DNA of 64,000 nt, taken from Aliiglaciecola sp. LCG003. Its GTDB lineage: Bacteria > Pseudomonadota > Gammaproteobacteria > Enterobacterales > Alteromonadaceae. Positions 8,797 through 17,571 of this stretch are shown one piece after another. A model generated the notes under the pieces. The model did no database searches, had not been told where the DNA came from, and was given only the letters and a program-made list of their open reading frames with translations. Position 1 is the stretch's first letter; each line of letters begins with the position of its first letter. The position numbers were made by a program, and so were the translations under genes. The DNA lies in assembly GCF_030316135.1 (NCBI RefSeq), contig NZ_CP128185.1, positions 3,224,001 through 3,288,000 of the forward strand. The letters are read 5' to 3'.

Positions 8797-10024
8797 ACCC
8801 GCGCCAGTACATACAATAATGGATCAATTTGAAGTCAGTGAGCAACAGATTTTAGTGGGTGGTAAAAACCTTGATCTAATCTCTGCAATATTAGACAAGC
8901 CGGTGTTTTACGCTTATGACCAAGCCATTGTAAAAAAACAAATAGCGCTTTTTCACCAACACATGCCATCAACCATAAAGCTTCATTATGCAATAAAAGC
9001 CAATCCCTACCCCGCTCTAGTGCAGGCTATGCGTGACTGGGTTGCAGGGTTTGATGTGGCGTCACAAAAAGAAATGTTGTTAGCTATTCAAACTGGCATG
9101 CCGGTAGAAGACATCAGCTTTGCTGGTCCCAGTAAACAAGAATCTGAAATAAAAGCAGCTATTTGTGCAGGGGTCACCTTACACGTGGAGTCAGAACTGG
9201 AACTATCAAGGGCAATCTCTATTGGTCAAAACCTTGGTATTAAACCCATAGTAGCATTTCGCGTTAATCCAGCATTCGAGCTTAAAGCCTCGGGCATGAA
9301 GATGGGCGGAGGACCCAAGCAGTTTGGTATTGACGAAGAGCGCTTATTAGAGCTTCTGCCGGCCCTTGATTATACTACTATGTCATTCCGCGGATTTCAT
9401 ATCTATTGGGGCTCTCAGAACCTTAAGGTTGAGGCCATACAGGATGCACACAATAATACCTTCGCGTTAGCCCAGAAATTGATTGATGCCACCCCTGTTG
9501 AGGTTAAAACAGTCAATATCGGCGGTGGATTTGGGATCCCTTATTTTGCAGGAGAAGAAAGACTAGACCTTACCCCCATAGGCACAAATTTACGGCATTT
9601 ATTAGACACTTACCCCCAATTGGCAGCCATTGAATTGATCATTGAGCTTGGCCGTTTTTTGGTCGCTGAAGCTGGAATCTATGCGAGTAAAATTACCGAT
9701 AAAAAGGTCTCCCGCGGACACACCTATCTGATGACCAACGGCGGGCTGCATCACCATCTGTCCAATTCTGGTAACTTCGGACAGGTAATTCGTAAAAACT
9801 ATCCCGTTGCAATTGGCAATAAAATGGGTGCTGACAGCTCAAGCGAAGCCGTCACTGCAGTCGGACCCTTATGCACCCCATTAGATACCTTAGCGGACAA
9901 AATGCATCTCACGGATCCACAAATTGGTGATTGGCTAGTTGTTTTCCAATCAGGGGCTTACGGCCCTACCGCAAGTCCTCAAGATTTCCTTGGTCACCCA
10001 CACGTACACGAAATTTTATTATAA
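8789..10024 (+). CDS. PLP-dependent decarboxylase, exosortase A system-associated
   Basis: A 411-residue fold-type III (alanine-racemase-like barrel) enzyme related to diaminopimelate/ornithine decarboxylases. The PLP-binding Lys is in 'LHYAIKANPYPALV' (about residue 70). The phosphate-binding glycine loop is 'VNIGGGFGIPYF', and 'IELGRFLVAEAG' is the conserved late barrel segment. 'GPLCTPLDTLA' contains the conserved Cys near the active site. It is translationally coupled to the ligase gene (8-base overlap). It could decarboxylate an amino acid to supply an amine for modifying the polysaccharide or a carrier-bound product. The reaction class is firm; the substrate is not. Confidence 0.88.
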   Translation: MAKPAPVHTIMDQFEVSEQQILVGGKNLDLISAILDKPVFYAYDQAIVKKQIALFHQHMPSTIKLHYAIKANPYPALVQAMRDWVAGFDVASQKEMLLAIQTGMPVEDISFAGPSKQESEIKAAICAGVTLHVESELELSRAISIGQNLGIKPIVAFRVNPAFELKASGMKMGGGPKQFGIDEERLLELLPALDYTTMSFRGFHIYWGSQNLKVEAIQDAHNNTFALAQKLIDATPVEVKTVNIGGGFGIPYFAGEERLDLTPIGTNLRHLLDTYPQLAAIELIIELGRFLVAEAGIYASKITDKKVSRGHTYLMTNGGLHHHLSNSGNFGQVIRKNYPVAIGNKMGADSSSEAVTAVGPLCTPLDTLADKMHLTDPQIGDWLVVFQSGAYGPTASPQDFLGHPHVHEILL

Positions 10025-10032
10025 CTGTCGTT

Positions 10033-11304
10033 ATGAATAAGGTTTTCAAGATGCTGAAATGGCTGCTTTTGGCAGCCATATTAATAGTTATCTTTGCTTA
10101 TGGTTACTTGTCTTCCTCACAAGATGGAAAAGAGTTAACCATAAAAGCCAAGCAATATGTGCAGATCAATCTGAAAAAAAACTGGGGGATCCGAGCCTCA
10201 GTGTTGAGGCTGATGGATGCGACACTTGAATTGTTACCACCAGCAGCCCTTATACCATATCAAAAGGATGAGGTGTCAGTAGGCTTCACCCCCCAGAGCG
10301 CGGATTTTGAACTCTCTTCACTTAAGGCGCAAAAAGTCCATCTGGTTAGCAATGAAAAACAGCTGTATCAGGCAGCTATGCAGGCTAAGCCAGGTAGTGT
10401 GATTTTAATAGATGAGGGAGAATACCGGTTAACCAAAAGGCTTAGTTTCAGACATAATGGAACGGAATCTAAACCGATAAAGTTAATTGGCAAAACGCCT
10501 CAAAGTGTCATTTTTAAAGTGGCAGTGTCCGAAGGCTTGTATCTAGATAAGGCCTTCTGGCAGGTGAAGAATATCATTTTCAGGGGCGATTGCAGCAGCC
10601 ATAGTATATGCGAACATGCTATTCACATCTATGGCGATGCAGATGGCAGCGTCATATTGAACAATCAATTTATCAATTTTAATGCGGCCATTAAGGCCAA
10701 CGGTAACTACAATTCTCAGCCAGCTAAATTTGCTGATCAAGTTATTATTAAGCATAACGATTTCTATAATGAGTCCGTTCGCCAAACGACAACGCCTGCC
10801 AGCCCAATAGATGTGGTGGGGGGAGATAACTGGTTAGTCGACAGTAACTTTATTGCCGATTTCACCCGCAAGGTTGATGCTAGAATAAGCGTAACCTATG
10901 GCGCGTTTTTTAAAGGTGGTGGTCAACACGGTGTGATGACAAACAATGTGGTCAACTGTGCCTGGCGTATTCCCTATCAATCTAGTTTAGATGTTAGGGT
11001 GGGTTTGTCCTTAGGCAATGGTGGTACAGAGAAAGCCTTCTGCCAGACATCCGGTTGTCCCTATGAACATAATAACGGCAAGATTATGGATAATTTAATT
11101 GTGAATTGTCGCAATGATGTGAGTATTTATCTGAATAAGGCGGCAGCAACCACTATTAGAGGTAATGCAATGTTCAACTCATTGGGTATTGACGCGCGTT
11201 TTGAGCAAACCTCAGTGGTGATTGATGGCAATGAATTGGACGGGCGGATTAGAGCCAGAGATGGTGCATTTGTGCGTATTAAAGATAACCGCCTGTTGAA
11301 TTAA
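10033..11304 (+). CDS. Membrane-anchored right-handed parallel beta-helix protein
   Basis: A 423-residue protein starting 8 bases after the decarboxylase. I chose the ATG at 10033; the longer frame from 9931 runs inside the upstream gene. Residues about 6-25 form one membrane anchor or uncleaved signal. The body has the look of a right-handed beta-helix: 'AMQAKPGSVILIDEGEYRL' is the typical first coil of polysaccharide lyases of the chondroitinase B/alginate lyase group, followed by recurring Asn-rich turns ('NNQFINFNAAIKANGNY', 'NLIVNCRNDVSIYLN'). It is probably periplasmic and acts on, or helps shape, the exopolysaccharide. Catalytic residues cannot be assigned. Epimerase or lyase are both possible. 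Confidence 0.72.
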   Translation: MNKVFKMLKWLLLAAILIVIFAYGYLSSSQDGKELTIKAKQYVQINLKKNWGIRASVLRLMDATLELLPPAALIPYQKDEVSVGFTPQSADFELSSLKAQKVHLVSNEKQLYQAAMQAKPGSVILIDEGEYRLTKRLSFRHNGTESKPIKLIGKTPQSVIFKVAVSEGLYLDKAFWQVKNIIFRGDCSSHSICEHAIHIYGDADGSVILNNQFINFNAAIKANGNYNSQPAKFADQVIIKHNDFYNESVRQTTTPASPIDVVGGDNWLVDSNFIADFTRKVDARISVTYGAFFKGGGQHGVMTNNVVNCAWRIPYQSSLDVRVGLSLGNGGTEKAFCQTSGCPYEHNNGKIMDNLIVNCRNDVSIYLNKAAATTIRGNAMFNSLGIDARFEQTSVVIDGNELDGRIRARDGAFVRIKDNRLLN

Positions 11305-11323
11305 ATTAAAAGGAATAGCTGCT

Positions 11324-12778
11324 ATGAAACTAAGCTCGCTGAATCATTTATCCATCGCCGCCTGTGTGCTAGGTTTTTGCTCAACGGCGTCGGCATATTT
11401 CGATACGTCTGCGACCTTTCAGTTTGCCAGCGCAGAAGCACACATCTTTTGGCCAGATGGAAATTTTAAACAATTTAGTACGGCAAATGCTAAATACCTC
11501 ACTAGCTTGCCGGTCGCGGATCAAGATATAAAAAGAGCGATTACGACTTCCCTTGAGCAGCTAAAAGCTGCTGACACCATAGTGCTTATGATATCAGCGG
11601 AGAGCACTAATAAGGGCGTGACAGACTTCTTCAGTATCGAGAAAGGTGGTTATGATGCGCCACAACTCATATTCAATGTGGCAGGCAAAAAGCGCCTTTT
11701 AATTGCCGAAACCGATACTTATATTGCTAAAAAAGATCGTAAACCCAATGGCGCTAAAAAAATGCTGAAAGGCGGTAACGGCAATTTTATCTTGCTTAAA
11801 TTTTCCCTGCCAGAGGATTTGAAAGGGAAAAAATTGGACAATCCCAGTTTGTTGCTTACCACCACTGACCGGCAATATGGCAAATCGGCATTGGCCATTT
11901 CCCAACTCAATTACATTCCTCCCGCCGCCAACATTGATTCCAATGGTATTGCTCACAAGTACATTCTTGACAGTGGTATCGAAAAAGACAAACACGTTTA
12001 TTTTGCCGACAATTTTGACCAGCAAAGCTGGTTTAACGAGATCAAGGTTAAGGTGGGATTGAACGAGCCCGTTTGGCAAAATACCGGGGAATTAAAATAT
12101 GTTGACCACAGCCAAGTTCATCACTATTCCCGCCAGGCGGGGAAGTCGGTGGTATTGCCTTTTCGTACCTCCCGTAATCTGGCCGGGAACTTAGACTTCT
12201 ACTTCAAAGCCCAATTAGGCCATGAGCCAGAAGAAGCCTATTTCCGCTACTACTCAATGCTCGCCCCCGGCTCCAACGTATCTGGCGGTGGGAAGTTGCC
12301 CGGTTTCGGCGGTACTTATAACCAAGCAGGCTGGGGCGGTCGGGCAAATAATGGCGAAAATGGTTGGTCTGCACGAGGCGCCTTCTACCAAAGCATTAGC
12401 TCAAGTAATCAAGACTGGGCCGCCAGAATGCCAATTGGCAGTTATATTTATGAAGTCGATACAAAGAATAAATATGGTAAATCCATCCCTTGGGGCGATG
12501 AGCTATCCACTCTGCAACCGGGAAAGTGGTACAGTATTGAGCAGTACTTAAAGTTAAATACTCCTGGTGAGGAAGATGGGATTTTAACTGTATGGATAGA
12601 TGGGATTAAAATATTCCACAGAAACAATCTAAACTTCAGAACAACTGACAATCTCAAAATAGAAAAAATTTGGATGAATTATTATTTTGGTGGAGTGGCA
12701 AAACCGAGTAAAAACTTTGACATGTATTTAGATAACGTTGTCATTGCCTCAAGTTACATTGGCCCCATTCGTCGCTAA
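11324..12778 (+). CDS. Secreted polysaccharide lyase family 14-like protein
   Basis: A 484-residue exported protein with a signal peptide (residues about 1-25, ending 'CSTASAYF') and a good AAGGA ribosome-binding site. The first ~220 residues are an unassigned beta-rich domain. The second half has the pattern of PL14 alginate/glucuronan lyases: 'YFRYYSMLAPGSNVSGGGK', then 'LPGFGGTYNQAGWGG' and 'GENGWSARGAFYQ', with a late 'GKWYSIEQYLKLNTPG' strand. It probably trims or releases the exopolysaccharide made by the neighbouring system. It is the last gene of the rightward run, 19 bases after the beta-helix gene. Confidence 0.75.
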   Translation: MKLSSLNHLSIAACVLGFCSTASAYFDTSATFQFASAEAHIFWPDGNFKQFSTANAKYLTSLPVADQDIKRAITTSLEQLKAADTIVLMISAESTNKGVTDFFSIEKGGYDAPQLIFNVAGKKRLLIAETDTYIAKKDRKPNGAKKMLKGGNGNFILLKFSLPEDLKGKKLDNPSLLLTTTDRQYGKSALAISQLNYIPPAANIDSNGIAHKYILDSGIEKDKHVYFADNFDQQSWFNEIKVKVGLNEPVWQNTGELKYVDHSQVHHYSRQAGKSVVLPFRTSRNLAGNLDFYFKAQLGHEPEEAYFRYYSMLAPGSNVSGGGKLPGFGGTYNQAGWGGRANNGENGWSARGAFYQSISSSNQDWAARMPIGSYIYEVDTKNKYGKSIPWGDELSTLQPGKWYSIEQYLKLNTPGEEDGILTVWIDGIKIFHRNNLNFRTTDNLKIEKIWMNYYFGGVAKPSKNFDMYLDNVVIASSYIGPIRR

Positions 12779-12796
12779 GCTAGCAACGAATGGGCC
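12761..12796. terminator. Hairpin at the convergent 3' ends of the lyase and beta-barrel genes
   Basis: CCCATTCGT and ACGAATGGG pair perfectly (9 bp) across the lyase stop codon. There is no long U-run on either side, so it is a plausible but weak terminator. Confidence 0.45.
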
Positions 12797-12802
12797 CGAC
12801 AA

Positions 12803-14023
12803 TTAAAAATAATATTCTACGCTGAGCTGGGCAAAGTCATCACGTCTATATTGATAGACGGGTTCACTCGGCTCTTTACTGGAAAACAACCAAGCGTCAA
12901 AACGCCATTTCCAATTATCATTAATTCGGCTCGAAGCCTCGACAAACCCCATTCGACTAGAAGATACATCTAAATCTTGGATAAAACCGAGCAGTATTTC
13001 CGTTCCATCAATATCGTTAAATACAATTCTGGAACCAAGCATAAGATCATTTTGTGACGGGGCTAACAATATATTATCGCGGCCATCGTATTGGTATTCC
13101 ATCAACCAACCTAGATCAAAATTACTATTAAACACACCAACTTTGGTGTATTCAAATCCCCCAACTGCAGCAGTGTAGTCATCAACTTCGGATTGACGGG
13201 AAATACCTTCAAACTTAAATAACCAGGCACCATAAACCGCTAGTAAATCAATTCCGGCCTGCTGGATTTGCGGGTATAAGGGGCGTAAATAAGCTTCGTC
13301 TTGGTCGAGTACTGGCACCATGATGGGTTCCCGTGACGTTCCATCGAAGTAAGAGACGCCCACTTCCCAATCCCCTAAGGTATTTTGCCAGCGCACTGCC
13401 CAATCAATATTTTTTTCTCGATCATTAGATTCATACAAAGGATTGTCGCTATCAACCTCCAAAGCAAATCTTGGCCGCCCTTCAGGGCCGGAAAATGTGC
13501 GTTCGCGAAAATAAGGTAGAACAAAAAATGACGTGGTACCCCAATCACGTATAATCGATAAATTAACCATTGGCTGGCCCAGCTTATCTTCGCCATCTAT
13601 GGCTTCAATGGAGTCGGTCTGGTTAATGATATCCACTAGATGCAAGGATTCCGTTTGTCCCCAAAATACCCGTCCCACGCCGGTACGCAGTTCCCAATCA
13701 TCTCCAACGTGAAGCCAAATGAGCTCCCTGATATCTCCATGGGTCCGTTCATCATCTTGCTGATCAAAACGATAAAAGGGCTTAAACAGTAGACTGTCGT
13801 TTCCGTCATTAAATTCAGTGTAAATTTCAGCTTCAGCGAACATAGAAATGCTCGCCCGCTGCTGCTGGTCCATCAGTGCATCTTGCAAAAAATAGCGCTG
13901 CTCAATAGCCGCAGTGCCTCTTACTTCAATTTCACTGGCAAAAGAAAAAGTAGAGATAAAAGCACAAGCTAAACATGCACTAGTTAGTGCTTTATCTCGC
14001 CCTTTTAAGGCTGTTCTTATCAA
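12803..14023 (-). CDS. Outer-membrane beta-barrel protein of an MMPL/LolA-like cassette
   Basis: A 406-residue exported protein with a signal peptide ending near 'STFSFASEIEVRG'. The rest alternates short amphipathic strands and turns, rich in Trp, Tyr and Asp, and ends in Tyr-Phe ('LSVEYYF'), the normal C-terminal signal for outer-membrane barrel insertion. It resembles DUF1302-like barrels that accompany MMPL transporters. Its start overlaps the end of the LolA-like gene by 32 bases, so the two are translationally coupled. It is the last gene of the three-gene leftward cassette and may provide the outer-membrane step for a lipid or other hydrophobic cargo. Function is inferred only. Confidence 0.7.
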   Translation of the reverse strand: MIRTALKGRDKALTSACLACAFISTFSFASEIEVRGTAAIEQRYFLQDALMDQQQRASISMFAEAEIYTEFNDGNDSLLFKPFYRFDQQDDERTHGDIRELIWLHVGDDWELRTGVGRVFWGQTESLHLVDIINQTDSIEAIDGEDKLGQPMVNLSIIRDWGTTSFFVLPYFRERTFSGPEGRPRFALEVDSDNPLYESNDREKNIDWAVRWQNTLGDWEVGVSYFDGTSREPIMVPVLDQDEAYLRPLYPQIQQAGIDLLAVYGAWLFKFEGISRQSEVDDYTAAVGGFEYTKVGVFNSNFDLGWLMEYQYDGRDNILLAPSQNDLMLGSRIVFNDIDGTEILLGFIQDLDVSSSRMGFVEASSRINDNWKWRFDAWLFSSKEPSEPVYQYRRDDFAQLSVEYYF

Positions 14024-14801
14024 AATCTCCGTCCTTCAATCCGGTTTTAAACTCTATTGTATGGGTAATCAACTCAGTACTTTTACCATTTTGTTCGTTG
14101 AACATTTCAGCCCGATGTGGGCGCCAATATTTGTCCAAATACTGTTTGTAATCACTCATCTCCAATGTCTTTAGTAAGCTACCTTTTCTATCATAAAATT
14201 CAATTTTATAAGGCACGTAACGCTCTTTATCAACCCACACTTTTTGTTTAGTGTAGCCAGAAAATTCATCCACCGGATATTGCTCTAATACGAACATATC
14301 ACGGTCTTTATATTGATCATCAGATAGATACTTAAACGTATACTTTTCAACTTCAAAAGTAGTCATATCCTCGTAAGCAAACTCGCTACCCATAAAGGGG
14401 CCTGATTTATTCCGTGAAGAAATACGTTTCACCCGCTTTAAAGCCGGAAGATATATCCATTGGTCATCAGGCACAGTAGCATGGGAGAAATTTAAAAAAG
14501 CAGTGCCGCTGACATCCCGTGGTTCATCAAAAATAGTAATGGTTTTGTCACCATCATCCAATACTTCAAGGGCTTTCGTACGCATCTTGCGTTCAGTTTG
14601 TTGGCTTTGTGAATTACGCAACACCATGGTCATATCCGCCACGGTATCTTCCCAACCCAAATCCCGTAATTTACGCTCCTTCGCTATTTCCATCCCTTTT
14701 TGATCTGACTCTTGGGCGCTGACTATAGCGCTAAATATTATCAATAATGCCAGGGCAAAAGCTTGTTTAGCCCGCAAAAGAGTTTGTCTGTTGTTTTTCA
14801 T
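13992..14801 (-). CDS. Outer membrane lipoprotein-sorting (LolA-like) protein
   Basis: A 269-residue periplasmic protein. I place the start at the ATG at 14801, which has AAGGA 8 bases upstream and begins a normal signal peptide ('ALALLIIFSAIVSAQES'). The longer frame to 14873 lies inside the MMPL gene. The middle contains the family signature 'DEPRDVSGTAFLNFSH' followed by 'WIYLPALKRVKRISS' and 'GPFMGSEFAYEDM', characteristic of the LolA-like family found next to MMPL transporters. Such proteins have a half-barrel that can hold a lipid. It probably shuttles cargo between the MMPL pump and the outer-membrane barrel encoded on either side. Gene overlaps on both ends support one transcript. Confidence 0.85.
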   Translation of the reverse strand: MKNNRQTLLRAKQAFALALLIIFSAIVSAQESDQKGMEIAKERKLRDLGWEDTVADMTMVLRNSQSQQTERKMRTKALEVLDDGDKTITIFDEPRDVSGTAFLNFSHATVPDDQWIYLPALKRVKRISSRNKSGPFMGSEFAYEDMTTFEVEKYTFKYLSDDQYKDRDMFVLEQYPVDEFSGYTKQKVWVDKERYVPYKIEFYDRKGSLLKTLEMSDYKQYLDKYWRPHRAEMFNEQNGKSTELITHTIEFKTGLKDGDFDKNSLKRAR

Positions 14802-17097
14802 AGTTTGAATCCTTAGACGTGTCATGTTTGTCGAAAAGCAGAAGAAAAGCAGGTAGGAACAAAAAGTCCACAACCAATGCTATAACAATAATGATCCCGG
14901 TTAATAAACCCATGTCAGAATTTAACGCGAACGAAGACAAGGTTAAAACAGAAAATCCTAGCGTCAGTACGATAGTCGTTATCCATAGCGCTTTACCAAC
15001 ACTTCGAAACGCATAACGAACAGCATCTTCAGACGATTCACCACGAGTGATTGCATGTCTATATTTGCTTAGAAAGTGCACAGTATCATCCACAATTATA
15101 CCTAATGCCATGCTTAATACGACCGACAGGCCCATATTTATTTCGCCTGAATAGATCCCCCAAATACCAAAACCTATAGCCGCCGGCAGTAGATTTGGGA
15201 TCAGGCTGATCCCGCCCAGTTTCCAAGAGCCTAAGGCAAACACTAAAATCAAGCTTATCAGAATTAATGCAAACAGGGTGCCGCGTAATAGGCTATTCAT
15301 ATTAGCTTCGCCTACGTGGGCAAACATTAGGTTTTGACTACCTGCGGCTAAACGTAAATCGCTAGCATTATCAGCAATCCATTGATAAGCGCGATCTTCA
15401 AAGTCAGTGATCTGTTTGCTACCTAAATTTTGCATCGTCACTGAAATACGTGTACCCGATTTATCAATATTGAGTTGATTGTTCAAATCTAAATTATAAG
15501 GCAGCGACATTTCATACAACAACAGAAACTGCGCCGCCAGTTCCTGATTTTCAGGTAAACGATAAAAGTCGGGATCATCACCATGCATGTTTTTATTCAG
15601 ACGTAAAAATGTGTCGGTAATACTGGCGACGTGATCAACCTCAGGCTGTTGTTTTAGCCAAAGACTGAATGCATGGATCTTTGCTAATACTTCAGGATTA
15701 TTAATCCCAGACTCAACGTCCGTTAACACAGCAAAGTCCACTGTCGACATACCGCCGAGCAATTTATTTTGTAAATCAGCGGCAATTTTAAATTCAGCTG
15801 ACTCATCAAAGTACTCTATAGGTATATCATTGATTTTATTTAAACTTGATGCGCCAATGGCAGCAATTGTAACAACTACCGTTAACGGCAAAATACGCTT
15901 GTGATGAGCAATAACCCACTCTCCAAATGCGACAAAGGGATCTTCACTTTGATTTAGGCTTTGAGTTGCCTTAATCGGCACCAAAACCAATAGTGCTGGT
16001 AGCAAGGTCACCGATAAGGCGCACGCAATCATAACCCCTACTGCGGTGAGCGTACCTAAATCAGCTAGCGCGGGTACATCTGAAAAATTCAGAGTGAGGA
16101 ATCCTATCGCAGTGGTGGCACTGGTGATAAAAATAGGTTTTAGATTCAGCTCCATACTGGTTTGTATAGCTTCACGCTTGGTCCTTCCATTTCTTAGTTC
16201 ATACAGCATTGAGGCAATTACGTGGACGCAATCTGCCACCGCCAGCGTCATAACTAAGGTAGGAACATTCACCGTAGCTGTGGTCAGCTCAAAGCCAAAC
16301 CACCCCCCAACCCCCATTGCCGAAGCGATTGAAGTTAGCACTATAAGCAGGGTTGTGAGCATTCCTAGGAAGGAACGCAGCAATACCCACAAAACAATCA
16401 GAATAACCAAAAACATTAAGGGCACTAAGGTTTTAGCATCCGACTTTGCAGCATGCTCAAACGCACTGTTCATGAACACAATACCGGTATGATAAAAATC
16501 GTGATCAGGGTACTTAGCTTTATACTTGTCGGTTAACTGCCTTATAGAGTCGACAATACTGGCAGTGGCGGCTGTTTTGTCACCATCGGGCAATTGTACC
16601 GTAACCGCTACTAATGCAATTTGACCTTTAGGGTCAACCAGACGATTTAATAAGTTCGGATCACTCAGGGCGACCTGCTTGACCTGCTCCACTCTGTGGG
16701 AATTAATTGAATCAACGTCTAATATGAGTTGCTCAACCACCATATCGTCTTGCTCAGACCAAGTGTGTTGAAAGTTGCTGATTGAGTCGACTCTATTCGA
16801 TAACGGCGTCTGCCAAGCGTCTTCCGTTAATTCAGTCAATAGAGTCAAGGTTCGTGTATTGAATACACTCCCAGATTGCGGCACCACAAGAATGGTTGCA
16901 CTTTCATTCTTGCTAAACACAGCTTGCATTTGTTCAAATGCTAGCCGCTGCGGATTATCTTGTTTGAAATAAACTTTGTAATCACCGTTGAAGGCTAAAA
17001 ACTGACCTCCGGCACTGGCCAGAACAACTAACGAAATAGAGACTATGAGGATCCACCAAGGTTTGTTTAGTACTGCATTTAACCAAAAACGCTTCAT
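14767..17097 (-). CDS. MMPL/RND-superfamily transporter
   Basis: A 776-residue inner-membrane transporter. The layout is one membrane helix at residues about 12-34, a large periplasmic loop, a group of five helices (about 225-370), a single helix near 405, a second periplasmic loop, and a final group of helices (about 625-760). This internal duplication is typical of RND/MMPL proteins. Conserved segments include 'VPTLVMTLAVADCVHVIA' and 'SMALGIIVDDTVHFLSKYR', which contain the charged Asp residues of the proton relay. First gene of a cassette with a LolA-like protein and a barrel. Related systems (for example HpnN for hopanoids) move lipids. The cargo here is unknown. Confidence 0.85.
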   Translation of the reverse strand: MKRFWLNAVLNKPWWILIVSISLVVLASAGGQFLAFNGDYKVYFKQDNPQRLAFEQMQAVFSKNESATILVVPQSGSVFNTRTLTLLTELTEDAWQTPLSNRVDSISNFQHTWSEQDDMVVEQLILDVDSINSHRVEQVKQVALSDPNLLNRLVDPKGQIALVAVTVQLPDGDKTAATASIVDSIRQLTDKYKAKYPDHDFYHTGIVFMNSAFEHAAKSDAKTLVPLMFLVILIVLWVLLRSFLGMLTTLLIVLTSIASAMGVGGWFGFELTTATVNVPTLVMTLAVADCVHVIASMLYELRNGRTKREAIQTSMELNLKPIFITSATTAIGFLTLNFSDVPALADLGTLTAVGVMIACALSVTLLPALLVLVPIKATQSLNQSEDPFVAFGEWVIAHHKRILPLTVVVTIAAIGASSLNKINDIPIEYFDESAEFKIAADLQNKLLGGMSTVDFAVLTDVESGINNPEVLAKIHAFSLWLKQQPEVDHVASITDTFLRLNKNMHGDDPDFYRLPENQELAAQFLLLYEMSLPYNLDLNNQLNIDKSGTRISVTMQNLGSKQITDFEDRAYQWIADNASDLRLAAGSQNLMFAHVGEANMNSLLRGTLFALILISLILVFALGSWKLGGISLIPNLLPAAIGFGIWGIYSGEINMGLSVVLSMALGIIVDDTVHFLSKYRHAITRGESSEDAVRYAFRSVGKALWITTIVLTLGFSVLTLSSFALNSDMGLLTGIIIVIALVVDFLFLPAFLLLFDKHDTSKDSNYEKQQTNSFAG

Positions 17098-17507
17098 CCG
17101 AAAAAATCCTCTACCGTGCTGTTGTTAATTCGAAATGAAATAGCTTCATGCCATTTCATCCACTACATACTTCGTTCACTTAATTGCCAAAAGCAGTGCA
17201 GATAGTAATTGTTAACCACTACGACTAATAGCCTCAAGCCTAGCAAATTTCAGGCTCAACGTATTAAACATCAAACCAAACAAACCCTTGGGTAAAGTTC
17301 ATTCAATATTAGTTAAGCATACCGACAAATACAAAACTTGACGGCCTATATTCATAATATATTGACAGATTTTATCCAAAAACCATTACCTATCCCCGCT
17401 CTATAGTTTCTATTCTACACGAGACTATCTAATTGTTTTATAGTTAACTTTTATCATTTATGCAGACTAAACCCGCGACCCAGCAATAGACTGGTTTGTA
17501 GATAATT
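17098..17507. other. Intergenic region between the MMPL cassette and fadE
   Basis: Divergent control region of about 400 bases, AT-rich, with no credible gene or RNA. It must contain the promoter of the leftward MMPL cassette, which I cannot place with confidence. Confidence 0.4.
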
Positions 17508-17535
17508 TTGATCTTTTTGATAAATGAGGTAGTAT
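17508..17535 (+). promoter_or_regulatory. Candidate sigma-70 promoter of the acyl-CoA dehydrogenase gene
   Basis: TTGATC (17508-17513), a 16-base spacer and TAGTAT (17530-17535). The match is moderate; its position just before the FadR-like site supports it. Confidence 0.4.
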
Positions 17536-17542
17536 TATTAGC

Positions 17543-17559
17543 AACTGGTCAGATGAGCG
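17543..17559 (+). promoter_or_regulatory. FadR-like operator
   Basis: AACTGGTCAGATGAGCG matches the gammaproteobacterial FadR consensus AACTGGTCNGACNAGTT in its full left half and part of the right half (12 of 15 defined bases). It lies immediately downstream of the candidate -10 box and 12 bases before the start codon, where binding would block transcription. fadE is a known FadR target in enterics. Confidence 0.65.
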
Positions 17560-17571
17560 GATGTGTTTAAA

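Noticed and set aside
9931-10032. Longer N-terminus of the beta-helix protein
   Set aside because: It lies inside the decarboxylase gene in another frame; the ATG at 10033 begins a proper membrane anchor.
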